From NCBI GenBank assembly GCA_052117605.1, contig JBQKIT010000007.1: a stretch of DNA of 64,000 nucleotides. One strand, written 5' to 3'. The stretch comes from CAG-791 sp000431495 (GTDB lineage Bacteria > Bacillota > Clostridia > Lachnospirales > Lachnospiraceae). Below the pieces are notes generated by a model. It was not told the DNA's origin. It worked only from the letters and a program-made list of their open reading frames with translations, and did not search any database. Shown here one piece after another: positions 53,718 through 62,692 of this stretch (position 1 is the first letter of the stretch; each line of letters begins with the position of its first letter). Made by a program: the position numbers and the translations under genes.

Positions 53718-54563
53718 TCAGGCTTCTTTCATTCCTTTTTTCATAAGGCGGTACGCCCTCCGCAGCGGAATCTGCCGGCACATGGTTTTTCTGTGGGCCA
53801 GAAGGAACCGCAGCCCCATCGCCTTTTGCAGATGCCCGTACAGATAATGATAGAGAACGCCTCTGTCATAGAAGAATTTTTCATTATAGCCCGTAAACCA
53901 CGTGGAAGCATCATTCTCCCTTGCCGCTTCATGGCCGATTCCGACCGGAACCGACCAGATCTTCAGTCCCTTTTTCAGACAATCATGAATGAACAGACTG
54001 TCTTCTCCGTTGGAATACTTCGCTCCCCCGCCGAACAGCAGCGAAAACCACACATTTGCACGACGCAGACTGTCCAGCCGTGCTCCCATGGCATACGTAG
54101 GATAGCGCCCGCAGTTGTACCAGCGAACTCTGCGGACCTTCCGGTTCTCATAGGTTCTCCGGCTTTCTACCGCACTTACGTTGAACATCAGGATATCTGC
54201 CTGCGGATTCTCCTCAAAGGCCTTCCGGACACTCTCCTCATAGTCATCATCGTAAACAATGTCCTCATCCGCAAAGAGCACATATTCCGCATCTGCCCGC
54301 ATCAAAGCATTGTTCCGGTTCCGTCCGACCCCGCGCTCATTGAATGCAAGTGTCCGAATCAGGTGTCCCCTTCTCTCAAACTCCCGGTAGGAAACCTCCT
54401 GACATTGGTTGCAGATCACGGCATCCGTGGACAGATTCATGCGCTCCGCAAGAGTAATATCATTTTCCTGAACCGCAGCGACCAGAACCTCGAGGGAGGT
54501 CTTATGCTTCGCCTCTTCCACCCTCTTCTGATCAATCCGGTTGTATACCTTATTTTCTTCCAT
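53718..54563 (-). CDS. GT2-family glycosyltransferase (KfoC-like group)
   Basis: A 281-residue transferase. LEVLVAAVQENDITLAERMNLSTDAVICNQC at the N-terminus, NERGVGRNRNNALMRADAEYVLFADEDIVY with the acidic metal site, and GGGAKYSNGEDSLFIHDCLKKGLKI, in which the GED motif is the expected base region. It starts inside the last codons of the Wzz-type gene (14-base overlap). Cytoplasmic or peripheral membrane. Sugar unknown. Confidence 0.85.
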   Translation of the reverse strand: MEENKVYNRIDQKRVEEAKHKTSLEVLVAAVQENDITLAERMNLSTDAVICNQCQEVSYREFERRGHLIRTLAFNERGVGRNRNNALMRADAEYVLFADEDIVYDDDYEESVRKAFEENPQADILMFNVSAVESRRTYENRKVRRVRWYNCGRYPTYAMGARLDSLRRANVWFSLLFGGGAKYSNGEDSLFIHDCLKKGLKIWSVPVGIGHEAARENDASTWFTGYNEKFFYDRGVLYHYLYGHLQKAMGLRFLLAHRKTMCRQIPLRRAYRLMKKGMKEA

Positions 54564-55590
54564 AATATTTCTTCAGAAACGTTCCATCCGCCTCCGCAAG
54601 GATGAGTCCTGCAGGTACCTCTCCTTTCAGCCTCTTCTGTGTCAGAAGATGGTCGGTTCCTGTTCCGTTTTCCCTTCCGAACGGAATCACAGCAAGAGTG
54701 ATTCCATTTTCTTCACAAACACCAATTCCGTAAGTCTTCTGCAGCTGCTCTGACGCCTTTCCGACAAGCTCCGGATCCTCTGAAATCAGCCGCACCCCCT
54801 CCGGATGCTCTTTCACAAGCTTCTCCGCTTCCCGAACGTTCTCATCCAGAAGAAATGCCGGAAGCTCCGCGTCTTTTTCGCGCTTTCCCTCATGCTTTTC
54901 TGAAGTTCTTTCCAAATCTCCGGGAAGAACCAGAAGTACCGGAAGATCATAGCGTTTTGCTGCATCCTCCGGACAGTACACACCGTCATTCAGAAGCTCA
55001 CGAATCCACAGCACTGCCGCACTGATCAGAAGTCCGAGAAGCGCTCCGAGAAGCGCTGCGTTCCGGGTGCGATCCGCGACCACCACCTGCTCCACCTCGC
55101 CGGAGGAAAGGTACTCGATCCGCCGAAACTCCTCGGCGGTATGGCCGTACCGGACCAGAGCGTCCTGAACAGCATCGGTCAGCGCCTGCACGATCTGCGG
55201 ATCGGAATCCGTCACCTGAATCGTAAGAACGCGGACATCCGACAGAATCTGTGCCTCGATGTCCCGTCTTGCATCCTCCATGGTGATCCCGTCCGGGAGC
55301 TCCGATTCGATCACCTGCGAAATTGCCGGAACCGAAAAGATCAGATCATTCCAGGTGTAATCATTGTAGTAATCCTGCGGATTGCCCGCTTCATCCTGCC
55401 CGAAGGTCAGGTAGTACTTCGAGGCCTGCCGGTACTGTCTCTGCCCTGCAAGTCTCAGCCAGATTCCGGTATAGACAAGAACCGATGCAAGAACACCAAC
55501 CACCATGCATGCCGGAATCCACCAAAGCTTTTTCCCAAGCCGCAGCCAGAGACTGCGCCGGTTTATCGGCTCCTCCATGTGATCCAACAT
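54550..55590 (-). CDS. Wzz-type chain-length regulator with kinase-like tail
   Basis: A 346-residue membrane protein. Helix 1 near residues 25-47, an external Wzz domain of about 120 residues, helix 2 near residue 180-198, then a cytoplasmic 140-residue tail. This tail (DLPVLLVLPGDLE ... LAVIPFGRENG ... GLILAEADGTFLKKYYG) looks like the tyrosine-kinase fold of bacterial BY kinases, but I find no Walker A or Asp-rich Walker A' motif, so it should be inactive. GGGAGGTGTTT sets the ATG at codon 3 of a longer GTG frame. Probably controls polymer length with the EpsG-type polymerase. Confidence 0.83.
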   Translation of the reverse strand: MLDHMEEPINRRSLWLRLGKKLWWIPACMVVGVLASVLVYTGIWLRLAGQRQYRQASKYYLTFGQDEAGNPQDYYNDYTWNDLIFSVPAISQVIESELPDGITMEDARRDIEAQILSDVRVLTIQVTDSDPQIVQALTDAVQDALVRYGHTAEEFRRIEYLSSGEVEQVVVADRTRNAALLGALLGLLISAAVLWIRELLNDGVYCPEDAAKRYDLPVLLVLPGDLERTSEKHEGKREKDAELPAFLLDENVREAEKLVKEHPEGVRLISEDPELVGKASEQLQKTYGIGVCEENGITLAVIPFGRENGTGTDHLLTQKRLKGEVPAGLILAEADGTFLKKYYGRK

Positions 55591-55619
55591 AAACACCTCC
55601 CGATGATTCTTCCTGCTTC

Positions 55620-57056
55620 TTATAATCCGTCTCCGGACCGCCCGGCATTCCTTGCCTCATCCCCGGCTGCCTGCACCTCCTGCATGGCAGTTACCTGTCC
55701 GTCCGCAACGCCTTCGGTTGCCTCCGGTGTGAAAACGATCTTCAGGGTGAGCAGCATCAGCTTCAGATCCAGTCCCAGAGAATAATTCTGAATATAGGTC
55801 AGATCCAGCTTCAGCTTGTCGTAGGGCGTTGTATTGTATTTGCCATAGACCTGCGCATAGCCGGCAAGCCCTGCCTTTACCTTCATGCGATAGGCGAATT
55901 CCGGCATTTCTTCCATATACTGTGCGATGATCTCCGGACGCTCCGGCCTCGGTCCGATAAAGGACATCTCTCCCTTCAGGATGTTGATCAGCTGAGGAAG
56001 CTCATCGATTCGCGTCTTCCGGATAAAATGCCCCACCGGAGTAATGCGGTCATCATGCTCCGCCGCAAGCCTTGCCACGCCGTCCTTCTCCGCATCCACC
56101 TTCATGCTGCGGAACTTGATGATCCGGAATTCCTTCTGGTTCATCGTGCAGCGAACCTGCTTGTAAAATACCGGTCCGTGGTCGTACAGCTTAACCAGGA
56201 TGGCCGTGATCAGGAAAAAGGGCGACGTCAGAACGAGAAGAAGCAGGGCACAGATGACATCCACCGCCCGCTTGCAGAAGCGCTGCCCAAAGGTCAGCGC
56301 ATATTCCTTCGTCAGATAGATCGGAGTATCAAACAGATGAAGCTGTGCGGAGCCCTTTACAAGGACATCCGGAATCTTCGGCATCATATACTGCCGCACA
56401 CCGTTGGCATAGCAGAACTTCATCAGGTCATTGCGCTCGAGAGTCGGAATATCCCAGAGGACAACCGCCATTTTTCCGGATTCCAGAATTGCTCTTTTGA
56501 TGGCAGGAACTCCTTCTGAAATGCAGATCGTCTTCGTAATATCGTATTTCTCCGGACGGCTTGCAAACTTCTGGAGAATCGGCTCCGCATTGCGCTCCCC
56601 GTAGATCAGAATCATCTTTGTCGGCGGAAATACCTTGTGGTAGACCTTGTCGGAAATCTGAATCCACAGCACGGCAAACAGAATCTGTACCAGCGTGACC
56701 AGAAGTGCCCAGCCAAGGGGCAAAATCCAGTTGCGCATCAGAGAATCCTGCAAATAGGTGAAGGCATTGACAATCAGAAGTGAGAAAATCTGCGACAGAC
56801 TCACATCAAACGGCTTCTGATATCCCACATCCATACCGCCGTAGGTTTTCGTCAGAAACAGGAGAAGGATGAAATACAGAAGCAATACCAGAATATGTCC
56901 GTTCAGGTAGAATTTCAGCCTCAGCCGTACCAGCGGATAATAAATGCTGAACCAGAGCCATGCATAGATCATGGTCTGGATCAGAATGCCGGCAAGCGGC
57001 ATCTCCAGGGCTGCAATGCGCCGCAGGGATTGTCGTCTGTTCGTAGTCTGCTTCAT
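55620..57056 (-). CDS. Polyprenyl-phosphate phosphoglycosyl transferase (WcaJ type)
   Basis: A 478-residue initiating enzyme that places the first sugar phosphate on undecaprenyl phosphate. Four or five N-terminal helices and a CoA-binding-like domain precede the catalytic core, with FCKRAVDVICALLLLVLTSPFF (membrane helix), IIKFRSMKVDAEKDG, RKTRIDELPQLINIL and FIGPRPERPE. The C-terminal tail is polar. The ATG overlaps the DPM1-type gene stop by one base. It begins the repeat unit of the cluster's polysaccharide; which sugar (glucose, galactose or other) is not visible. Confidence 0.93.
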   Translation of the reverse strand: MKQTTNRRQSLRRIAALEMPLAGILIQTMIYAWLWFSIYYPLVRLRLKFYLNGHILVLLLYFILLLFLTKTYGGMDVGYQKPFDVSLSQIFSLLIVNAFTYLQDSLMRNWILPLGWALLVTLVQILFAVLWIQISDKVYHKVFPPTKMILIYGERNAEPILQKFASRPEKYDITKTICISEGVPAIKRAILESGKMAVVLWDIPTLERNDLMKFCYANGVRQYMMPKIPDVLVKGSAQLHLFDTPIYLTKEYALTFGQRFCKRAVDVICALLLLVLTSPFFLITAILVKLYDHGPVFYKQVRCTMNQKEFRIIKFRSMKVDAEKDGVARLAAEHDDRITPVGHFIRKTRIDELPQLINILKGEMSFIGPRPERPEIIAQYMEEMPEFAYRMKVKAGLAGYAQVYGKYNTTPYDKLKLDLTYIQNYSLGLDLKLMLLTLKIVFTPEATEGVADGQVTAMQEVQAAGDEARNAGRSGDGL

Positions 57057-57988
57057 CAGTCAAGCTCTTCCTTTGTGATATAGATCGGGCGATTCTTTAC
57101 TTCCAGATAGGTCTTGGACAAATACTGCCCGATTACGCCAAGACACAGCAGCTGAATGCCGCTGACCATCAGAATGATGCACACAAGGCTCGGCCATCCG
57201 CTCGTCGGATCTCCCATGATAAGCTTCCGGATAATGACAAAAACGATCATCAGGAACGCAATGACACAAAAGAGACCGCCTGCAAAGGCCGCCGCCGCAA
57301 GCGGAACCGTCGAATAAGCCACGATTCCGTCCATGGCATAGACAAACAGCTTCCAGAAGGACCACTTTGTCTCGCCGTATTTGCGCTCCACGTTCTCAAA
57401 CTCGATCCAGCGTGTTCTGAAGCCGACCCACTCAAAGATTCCCTTCGAAAAGCGGTTGTACTCCTTCACCGAAAGGATCGCATCCACAACGCACCGCTTC
57501 ATCAGCCGGAAATCTCTGGCGCCGTCCACAATCTCTGTCTTCGAGAATTTGTTGATCAGCTTGTAAAACTGTCTTGCAAAAAAGGACCGGATCGGCGGCT
57601 CGCCCTTTCTGGTTACCCGTCTCGTCGCAGCCTGATCATAGCCATCCCACAGATAGCCGAACATTTCCGGAAGAAGCGATGGCGGATCCTGAAGGTCCGC
57701 ATCCATCACTGCCACATAATCACCCTTGGCGTGCTCCAGCCCGGCATACATGGCAGCCTCTTTTCCGAAATTTCGGGAAAAGGAAATCAGATGTACTCTT
57801 TCATCCTTCCTGCGAAGCTCTTTCACCTTTTCCACGGTCTTGTCCTTCGAGCCGTCATCCACATACAGCAGCTCAAATTCCAGATCATGGTCACGAAAGA
57901 AGGGTTCATTCTTCATGAATTCCTGATAAAAATAGTCAATATTCTCCTCTTCGTTGTAACAGGGAACAATTGCTGAAAATAAGCTCAT
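57056..57988 (-). CDS. Bactoprenol-type GT2 glycosyltransferase (GtrB/DPM1-like)
   Basis: A 310-residue membrane transferase: FSAIVPCYNEEENID, YVDDGSKDKT, VMDADLQDPPSLLPEM with the metal site, then two C-terminal helices. It moves a sugar, usually glucose, to undecaprenyl phosphate to decorate a polymer. It lies 24 bases after galK, with AGAAGGTGAGAAG before the ATG. It could add side groups to the polysaccharide or to teichoic acid. Confidence 0.92.
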   Translation of the reverse strand: MSLFSAIVPCYNEEENIDYFYQEFMKNEPFFRDHDLEFELLYVDDGSKDKTVEKVKELRRKDERVHLISFSRNFGKEAAMYAGLEHAKGDYVAVMDADLQDPPSLLPEMFGYLWDGYDQAATRRVTRKGEPPIRSFFARQFYKLINKFSKTEIVDGARDFRLMKRCVVDAILSVKEYNRFSKGIFEWVGFRTRWIEFENVERKYGETKWSFWKLFVYAMDGIVAYSTVPLAAAAFAGGLFCVIAFLMIVFVIIRKLIMGDPTSGWPSLVCIILMVSGIQLLCLGVIGQYLSKTYLEVKNRPIYITKEELD

Positions 57989-58012
57989 CTTCTCACCTTC
58001 TCACCGGAGCCG

Positions 58013-59188
58013 TCAAAGCTCCTTCGGGCCTCCGCCAATCTCAAGCGTATAGAAGGATGCCGGATATCCGACCTTCTCCAGATATACCTCGCCAAGCTTC
58101 TTCTGAAACTCCTCTACGGCCTCATCCTTTACAATGCTGACTGTGCAGCCTCCGAAGCCGCCGCCGGTAATACGGGATCCGAGAACTCCCGGAATCTTCC
58201 ATGCCTCCTCCGCAAGAATATCCGCTTCCTTACAGGAGGTCTCATAATCATCCCGAAGGGATACATGAGATTCGTTCATCAGCTTTCCGAAATACTCCAC
58301 ATCGCCTGCCTTCAGCGCGGCAACCGCCTCAATCGTCCGCTGATTCTCATACACCGCATGCTTCGCACGGCGTCTGCAGACCTCATCCTCAATCAGGCTC
58401 TTGTTCGCCTCATATTCCTCGATGGAAAGATCGCCAAGGGTCTTCACATCCAGCTTCTTCTGAAGATCTGCCAGTGCTCTGCCGCACTGCTCTCTCCGAA
58501 GATTGTATTCCGAATCCACAAGACTGTGCTTCTTGTTCGTGTTGGTTACCATCAGCTTCATGCCTTCCAGATTCAGAGGCGCGTACTCAAACTCCATGCT
58601 GTTGGTATCCAGGAAAATCGCATTGCCTTCCTTGCCCATTGCGGACGCAAACTGGTCCATGATGCCGCACTTCATACCGTTGTATTCGTTCTCCGAATAC
58701 TGCCCGATAAAAGCAAGATCCTCATTTGTAAGCACATCTTCCATCCCGAAAAAGCTGCGGAGCATCTCTCCGGTCAGAACCTCAAGCGAAGCCGAGGAGG
58801 AAAGACCGGATCCATTCGGAATGTCTCCGTAAATAACCATATCAAAGCCGCAGTCAATCGGATGCCCCTTCTGTGCAAAGGCCCAGACCACACCCTTCGG
58901 ATAGTTGGTCCATCCCGCCTGCTTCGAAGGCGTCAGATCGTCCAGCGAAGTGCTGATCACACCGAGCTTCTCAAAATTCACCGAGAAAAACCGCATCACA
59001 CGATCGGTCCTCTTTCTTGCTGCCGCGTAGGTTCCAAGGCTGATTGCACACGGAAAGACATGTCCGCCGTTGTAATCCGTATGCTCCCCGATCAGATTCA
59101 CGCGTCCCGGTGCAAAGAAAAGACGAACTCCCTCGGTATCTCCAAACTGCTGTTCAAATGCCTGTAATACTCTTTCTGTGTGTGTCAT
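58013..59188 (-). CDS. galK: Galactokinase
   Basis: A 391-residue GHMP kinase that makes galactose-1-phosphate from galactose and ATP. GRVNLIGEHTDYNGGHVFP near residue 28 is the galactokinase signature, GSGLSSSASLEVLTGE near 127 is the ATP loop, and SRITGGGFGGCTVSIV near 341 is motif 3. Size is normal. GGGAGGGTTTGAACA precedes the ATG. It stands first in the polysaccharide operon; galactose freed by GH36 and GH27 enzymes elsewhere in the window could enter here. No galT or galE is in the window. Confidence 0.97.
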   Translation of the reverse strand: MTHTERVLQAFEQQFGDTEGVRLFFAPGRVNLIGEHTDYNGGHVFPCAISLGTYAAARKRTDRVMRFFSVNFEKLGVISTSLDDLTPSKQAGWTNYPKGVVWAFAQKGHPIDCGFDMVIYGDIPNGSGLSSSASLEVLTGEMLRSFFGMEDVLTNEDLAFIGQYSENEYNGMKCGIMDQFASAMGKEGNAIFLDTNSMEFEYAPLNLEGMKLMVTNTNKKHSLVDSEYNLRREQCGRALADLQKKLDVKTLGDLSIEEYEANKSLIEDEVCRRRAKHAVYENQRTIEAVAALKAGDVEYFGKLMNESHVSLRDDYETSCKEADILAEEAWKIPGVLGSRITGGGFGGCTVSIVKDEAVEEFQKKLGEVYLEKVGYPASFYTLEIGGGPKEL

Positions 59189-59257
59189 TGTTCAAACCCT
59201 CCCAAAGCTTCATGCACAGGCAGATCCAGCCGCCTGCAGACGCACCTTAACCTAATA

Positions 59258-59286
59258 AGTATACCAGAAAAACAGGGCAGCAGGAA
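59258..59286 (-). promoter_or_regulatory. Promoter of the galK-polysaccharide operon
   Basis: On the minus strand an extended -10 TGGTATACT (hexamer 59258-59263) lies about 70 bases before galK. A poor -35 (TTCCTG) is at 59281-59286, inside the degV terminator. No other promoter was evident upstream. Confidence 0.4.
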
Positions 59287-59313
59287 ATGCCTAACGCATC
59301 ACCTGCTGCCCTG
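59273..59313 (-). terminator. Terminator of degV
   Basis: Perfect 12-base arms at 59273-59284 and 59302-59313, with an inner ATGC/GCAT pair, followed on the minus strand by GTTTTTCT. It lies 28 bases past the degV stop. Confidence 0.85.
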
Positions 59314-59341
59314 CTCCAATCACGGATATAAATGACGAATA

Positions 59342-60208
59342 CTATTCGTCCGGATCTCTCATAACTACAACGCCGACAAGTCCGGGGCCGGTATTCAGCG
59401 CCAGTGTTGCCGTAATCTGCTCCTCAAAAAGGATCTGCTTGTCCACGAGTTTCTCATGGTTCTCCAGAAGTTCCTGCATGGCCGCTGCCTCTGCGTGTGC
59501 ATCACCCTCCTTGAGAATCATCCAGGTCTTATGACCGAAGCTGTAGCGAATGACCTCCTCCGCCAGCTTCAGCTTCGCGGTCCTGGCTCCGCGAATCTTT
59601 GCGACCGTATAATACACGCCGTTCTCATCGCAGGAAATAATCGGCTTAATCTTCAGCGCTTCTCCGATGGTTCCCGCAACTCGTCCGATCCTTCCGCCGT
59701 GCTGAAGATATTTCAGCGTATCCATATAGAAGAAGGCCTTGCTGTCCCCGATCTTCTCCGGGAGCTTTCGGCAGATCTCCTCAAAAGACTCCCCCTTCTG
59801 CAGCCGGGTCGCCGCCCAGATGGCAAAAATTCCGCTCGCCGAGGAAATATTTCTGGTATCAAAAACAAAGATCTTCAGATCCTCATATTCGGATGCCGCA
59901 AGACGAAGCGTATTGTAGGTTCCGGATAAACCGCTGGAAATGGCAATTGCAATCACCTTCTCATAGCCCTTATCCCGAAGCTCATCAAATTTATCCGTAG
60001 CCTCTGCAAGAGACGGCGTAGAGGTTGTCGGAATCTCATCCGGAAAGCGCTGATAAATCATCATCGGATTGATGTCCACGCCGTCCTGGTAATCCTTCTC
60101 GGGATAAATCACACGAAGCGGAAGAATCTCAATATCGTATTTCTTGCGGATTCTCTCCGGCAGATCACAGCCGGAATCAATCAGTATCGCAGTCTTCTGT
60201 TCATTCAT
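59342..60208 (-). CDS. DegV-family fatty-acid-binding protein
   Basis: A 288-residue DegV/FakB-type protein. ILIDSGCDLPERI at the start, DGVDINPMMIYQRF, TTSTPSLAEATDKF, AIAISSGLSGTYNTLRLA near residue 88, MDTLKYLQHGGRIG near 155 and LNTGPGLVGVV at the end are diagnostic. Family members bind a fatty acid and hand it to a FakA kinase. The start at MNEQKTA is chosen because AGGA lies about ten bases upstream. A 17-base palindrome in front is a candidate operator. No fakA gene is in view. Confidence 0.93.
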   Translation of the reverse strand: MNEQKTAILIDSGCDLPERIRKKYDIEILPLRVIYPEKDYQDGVDINPMMIYQRFPDEIPTTSTPSLAEATDKFDELRDKGYEKVIAIAISSGLSGTYNTLRLAASEYEDLKIFVFDTRNISSASGIFAIWAATRLQKGESFEEICRKLPEKIGDSKAFFYMDTLKYLQHGGRIGRVAGTIGEALKIKPIISCDENGVYYTVAKIRGARTAKLKLAEEVIRYSFGHKTWMILKEGDAHAEAAAMQELLENHEKLVDKQILFEEQITATLALNTGPGLVGVVVMRDPDE

Positions 60209-60242
60209 TGAAAATAGTCCTTTTCCTCTGTTCATTTCTGAC

Positions 60243-60259
60243 GTAGTTTTGAAAACTAC
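60243..60259. promoter_or_regulatory. 17-base palindrome upstream of degV
   Basis: GTAGTTTTGAAAACTAC is perfect about a single central G, 34 bases before the degV start codon. It has the size of a TetR- or MarR-type operator. Lipid regulators such as FabT bind AT-rich palindromes of similar type, so a link to fatty acids is possible. Confidence 0.5.
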
Positions 60260-60385
60260 ATGTTCAGCATACACTTCCCATCGCGCCCCGTCAATCCAAT
60301 CTCCCCTGCAGTTTGGATTTTATCCTGCCCGGTTTGTTTTTTCATAAAGAAAACGCTGAAAAACCGTCAGAAGCTTCGAAAAATA

Positions 60386-60401
60386 GTGTAAACTGTTACA
60401 C
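60386..60401. promoter_or_regulatory. GTGTAA-N4-TTACAC inverted repeat before the methyltransferase gene
   Basis: Perfect 6-bp arms with a four-base centre (ACTG), 38 bases upstream of the ATG. Could be an operator or a small leader hairpin. No TATA-type box could be placed with certainty. Confidence 0.35.
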
Positions 60402-60439
60402 AGTCCACATGATCCCAGTATTTTAGGAAGGTATTCTAT

Positions 60440-61693
60440 ATGACAATTTCCGAATATGCAGCCTATCACACAACATCCGAAGAGAGCCTTGCTTCCGACG
60501 CACAGGTCCACATTAAAAAGCGCGAAGCCCGGGAATTCAAGGCCGGCGGCGCCTGGATCTACGACAACGAAATCGATCACATTTCCGGAACCTTTCAGAA
60601 TGGTGACATTGTCAGCGTTCTGGATTTTGACGGCTTCTTTCTCGGCTACGGCTTTCTCAACACCAATTCCACCATCCGCGTGCGCATGCTTGCACGAAAA
60701 AAGGAGAATGTGATTTCTCCCGCCTTTCTGAAGGCACGGGTAAAAGCAGCCTGGGATTACCGGAAGGCAGTCATCGACACCTCATCCTGCCGCGTCATCT
60801 TCGGAGAAGCCGACTTTCTTCCGGGACTCACGGTTGACAAATATGAGGATGTACTTGTTGTCGAGTCTCTGGCCCTTGGAATCGAAAAGCTCAAGACTCT
60901 CCTTCTTGCTTCCCTTGTCCAGGTCCTGCAGGAGGATGGCATCCACATCCGCGGCATTTATGAGCGAAGCGATGCCAAGGTACGCGAAAAGGAGGGTCTC
61001 GCCCGCACCAGCGGTTTTCTTTCCGAGGAATTTGACACCAACGTAGCCATCACCGAAAACGGTGTCAGATACATTGTCGATGTCAGGGACGGGCAGAAAA
61101 CCGGCTTCTTCCTCGATCAGAAGGAGAACCGCAAATCCATCTGGCCCATCTGCCGCGGCAAGGATGTGCTCGACTGCTTCACTCACACCGGCTCCTTTGG
61201 CCTGAATGCCGCTGCCGCAGGCGCAGCACACGTAACCTCCATTGATGCCTCCGAGCTTGCCATCACGCAGGCCAGGGAGAATGCGAAGCTGAACGGCTTT
61301 GAGGACCGCATCGAGTATGTGGTCGGGGATGTTTTTGATTTTCTTCCTTCCCAGCGCGCAGCCGGCAGGAAATACGATGTTGTGATTCTCGATCCCCCTG
61401 CTTTCACAAAATCCCGCAATTCCGTAAAGGCGGCGGCCGGCGGCTACCGTGAAATCAACCGTCAGGGGCTGCACCTTGTGAAGGACGGCGGCTTTCTCGC
61501 CACCTGTTCCTGCTCACACTTCATGACCGCGGATCTCTTCCAGCAGGCGATCGCTCAGGCTGCCCGCGATGCACACAAGCGGCTTCGCCAGGTGGAATTC
61601 CGCCAGCAGGGCCCGGATCATCCGATCCTGTGGGCAAATGATGCCTCTTATTATCTGAAGTTCTACATCTTCCAGGTGGTTGAGGATCGTTAG
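60440..61693 (+). CDS. Class I SAM-dependent rRNA methyltransferase, RlmI type
   Basis: A 417-residue enzyme. An N-terminal PUA RNA-binding domain (IKKREAREFKAGGAWIYDNE) is followed by an RlmI-like middle domain and a Rossmann methyltransferase (VLDCFTHTGSFGLNAAAAGAAHVTSID). ILDPPAFTKS carries a catalytic-site motif, and TCSCSHFM has the Cys that forms the adduct to C5 of cytosine. It probably methylates 23S rRNA at m5C1962. TAGGAAGG precedes the ATG. Single gene; no T-tract hairpin is seen after it. Confidence 0.92.
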   Translation: MTISEYAAYHTTSEESLASDAQVHIKKREAREFKAGGAWIYDNEIDHISGTFQNGDIVSVLDFDGFFLGYGFLNTNSTIRVRMLARKKENVISPAFLKARVKAAWDYRKAVIDTSSCRVIFGEADFLPGLTVDKYEDVLVVESLALGIEKLKTLLLASLVQVLQEDGIHIRGIYERSDAKVREKEGLARTSGFLSEEFDTNVAITENGVRYIVDVRDGQKTGFFLDQKENRKSIWPICRGKDVLDCFTHTGSFGLNAAAAGAAHVTSIDASELAITQARENAKLNGFEDRIEYVVGDVFDFLPSQRAAGRKYDVVILDPPAFTKSRNSVKAAAGGYREINRQGLHLVKDGGFLATCSCSHFMTADLFQQAIAQAARDAHKRLRQVEFRQQGPDHPILWANDASYYLKFYIFQVVEDR

Positions 61694-61775
61694 AATCTTG
61701 TAAGACTCCGTGATGCAGCGCGGGGCCGGCGCCATCACCTGCGAATATGAAAACGGAGTGGCTGCGTTAAAGCTC

Positions 61776-62522
61776 TCATTTGGCTGTTAGTGAAGCTCGA
61801 AAATGCTCTGCGCGGTATTGCTTAGGTGTTTTCCCGGTCTTTCCCCGGAAAACAGATGTGAAATAACTTTGACTGGGAAACGCCAGGGTAGTAGAAATTA
61901 CAGAGATCGCATAATCGGAATGGCAAAGCATATTCTGAGCGGTCTCTATTTTTTTGCTCTGTATATAGGAGCTGACAGAAATCCCCATCTCTTTTGCGAA
62001 CAGATGACTTAAATAACCGGAAGATATGCCGGCATGAGCGGCGAGTGTCGGGACAGTGATACGATTATGCAAATGATCATAGATATATTCCAGGCACCGG
62101 GCAACCGGACGGGAGCAGGCATGACTTCTATGCATTTTTTCCATACGGGTAGTGTAATCCAGACACATCTGCGGGTGCAGGGCAGAAATTTCTTTTTTTG
62201 ATTTCATTAAATCCGCCTTATGAATGTAGTAATCGCTGAGATCATAAGCCTCTGTGACTTCCATACCTCCTTCGATGCAGTATCTTGCCAGCATGGCAGC
62301 AGTGATGGCAAAGTGGTATTTCAGATTTTGCAGAGGAGAATCCGAGAGGACACCCAGGCCTTTCTTTTCCTGAAAAGGTTCACAGCATAATTCTTTTACT
62401 TTTTCGATATTTCCCTGTTTGACATAGCTGTAGAATTCCGGTTCCGGATCATAAGGAGCACGATAAGTTTCTAATTCTCTGCGGACATATTGTTGATAAA
62501 GAAGTTCCTGAGGAATGTTCAT
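61776..62522 (-). CDS. AraC-family transcriptional regulator
   Basis: A 248-residue regulator. The first 140 residues have no recognisable ligand pocket motif but are helical; the last 100 are the AraC/XylS double helix-turn-helix (ITVPTLAAHAGISSGYLSHLFAKEMG, then YAISVISTTLAFPSQSYFTSVFRGKTGKTPKQYR). AAAGGTG precedes the ATG. Divergent from a GH5 glycosidase gene over 170 bases, which it likely controls. The gene is richer in A and T than the genes on its left. Confidence 0.93.
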   Translation of the reverse strand: MNIPQELLYQQYVRRELETYRAPYDPEPEFYSYVKQGNIEKVKELCCEPFQEKKGLGVLSDSPLQNLKYHFAITAAMLARYCIEGGMEVTEAYDLSDYYIHKADLMKSKKEISALHPQMCLDYTTRMEKMHRSHACSRPVARCLEYIYDHLHNRITVPTLAAHAGISSGYLSHLFAKEMGISVSSYIQSKKIETAQNMLCHSDYAISVISTTLAFPSQSYFTSVFRGKTGKTPKQYRAEHFRASLTAK

Positions 62523-62692
62523 ATGGACACCTTTCTGAAATTACGACATACGGATAACCATGAATACTATGGCATAAAAACAACAAAAATAACACAAAAG
62601 CGATATATCCATTACATTTTGAATTATATGATGGAAAAAAAGAACTGCAGGGTTAAAAATTTTCCGTTGCGAAGGATCATGAGGGCAAGAAC

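Noticed and set aside
61700..61760. Nested inverted repeats (ACTCCGT/ACGGAGT and GTGATG/CATCAC) after the RlmI-type gene as terminator.
   Set aside because: The pairing is interrupted by long loops and no T-tract follows on the plus strand.
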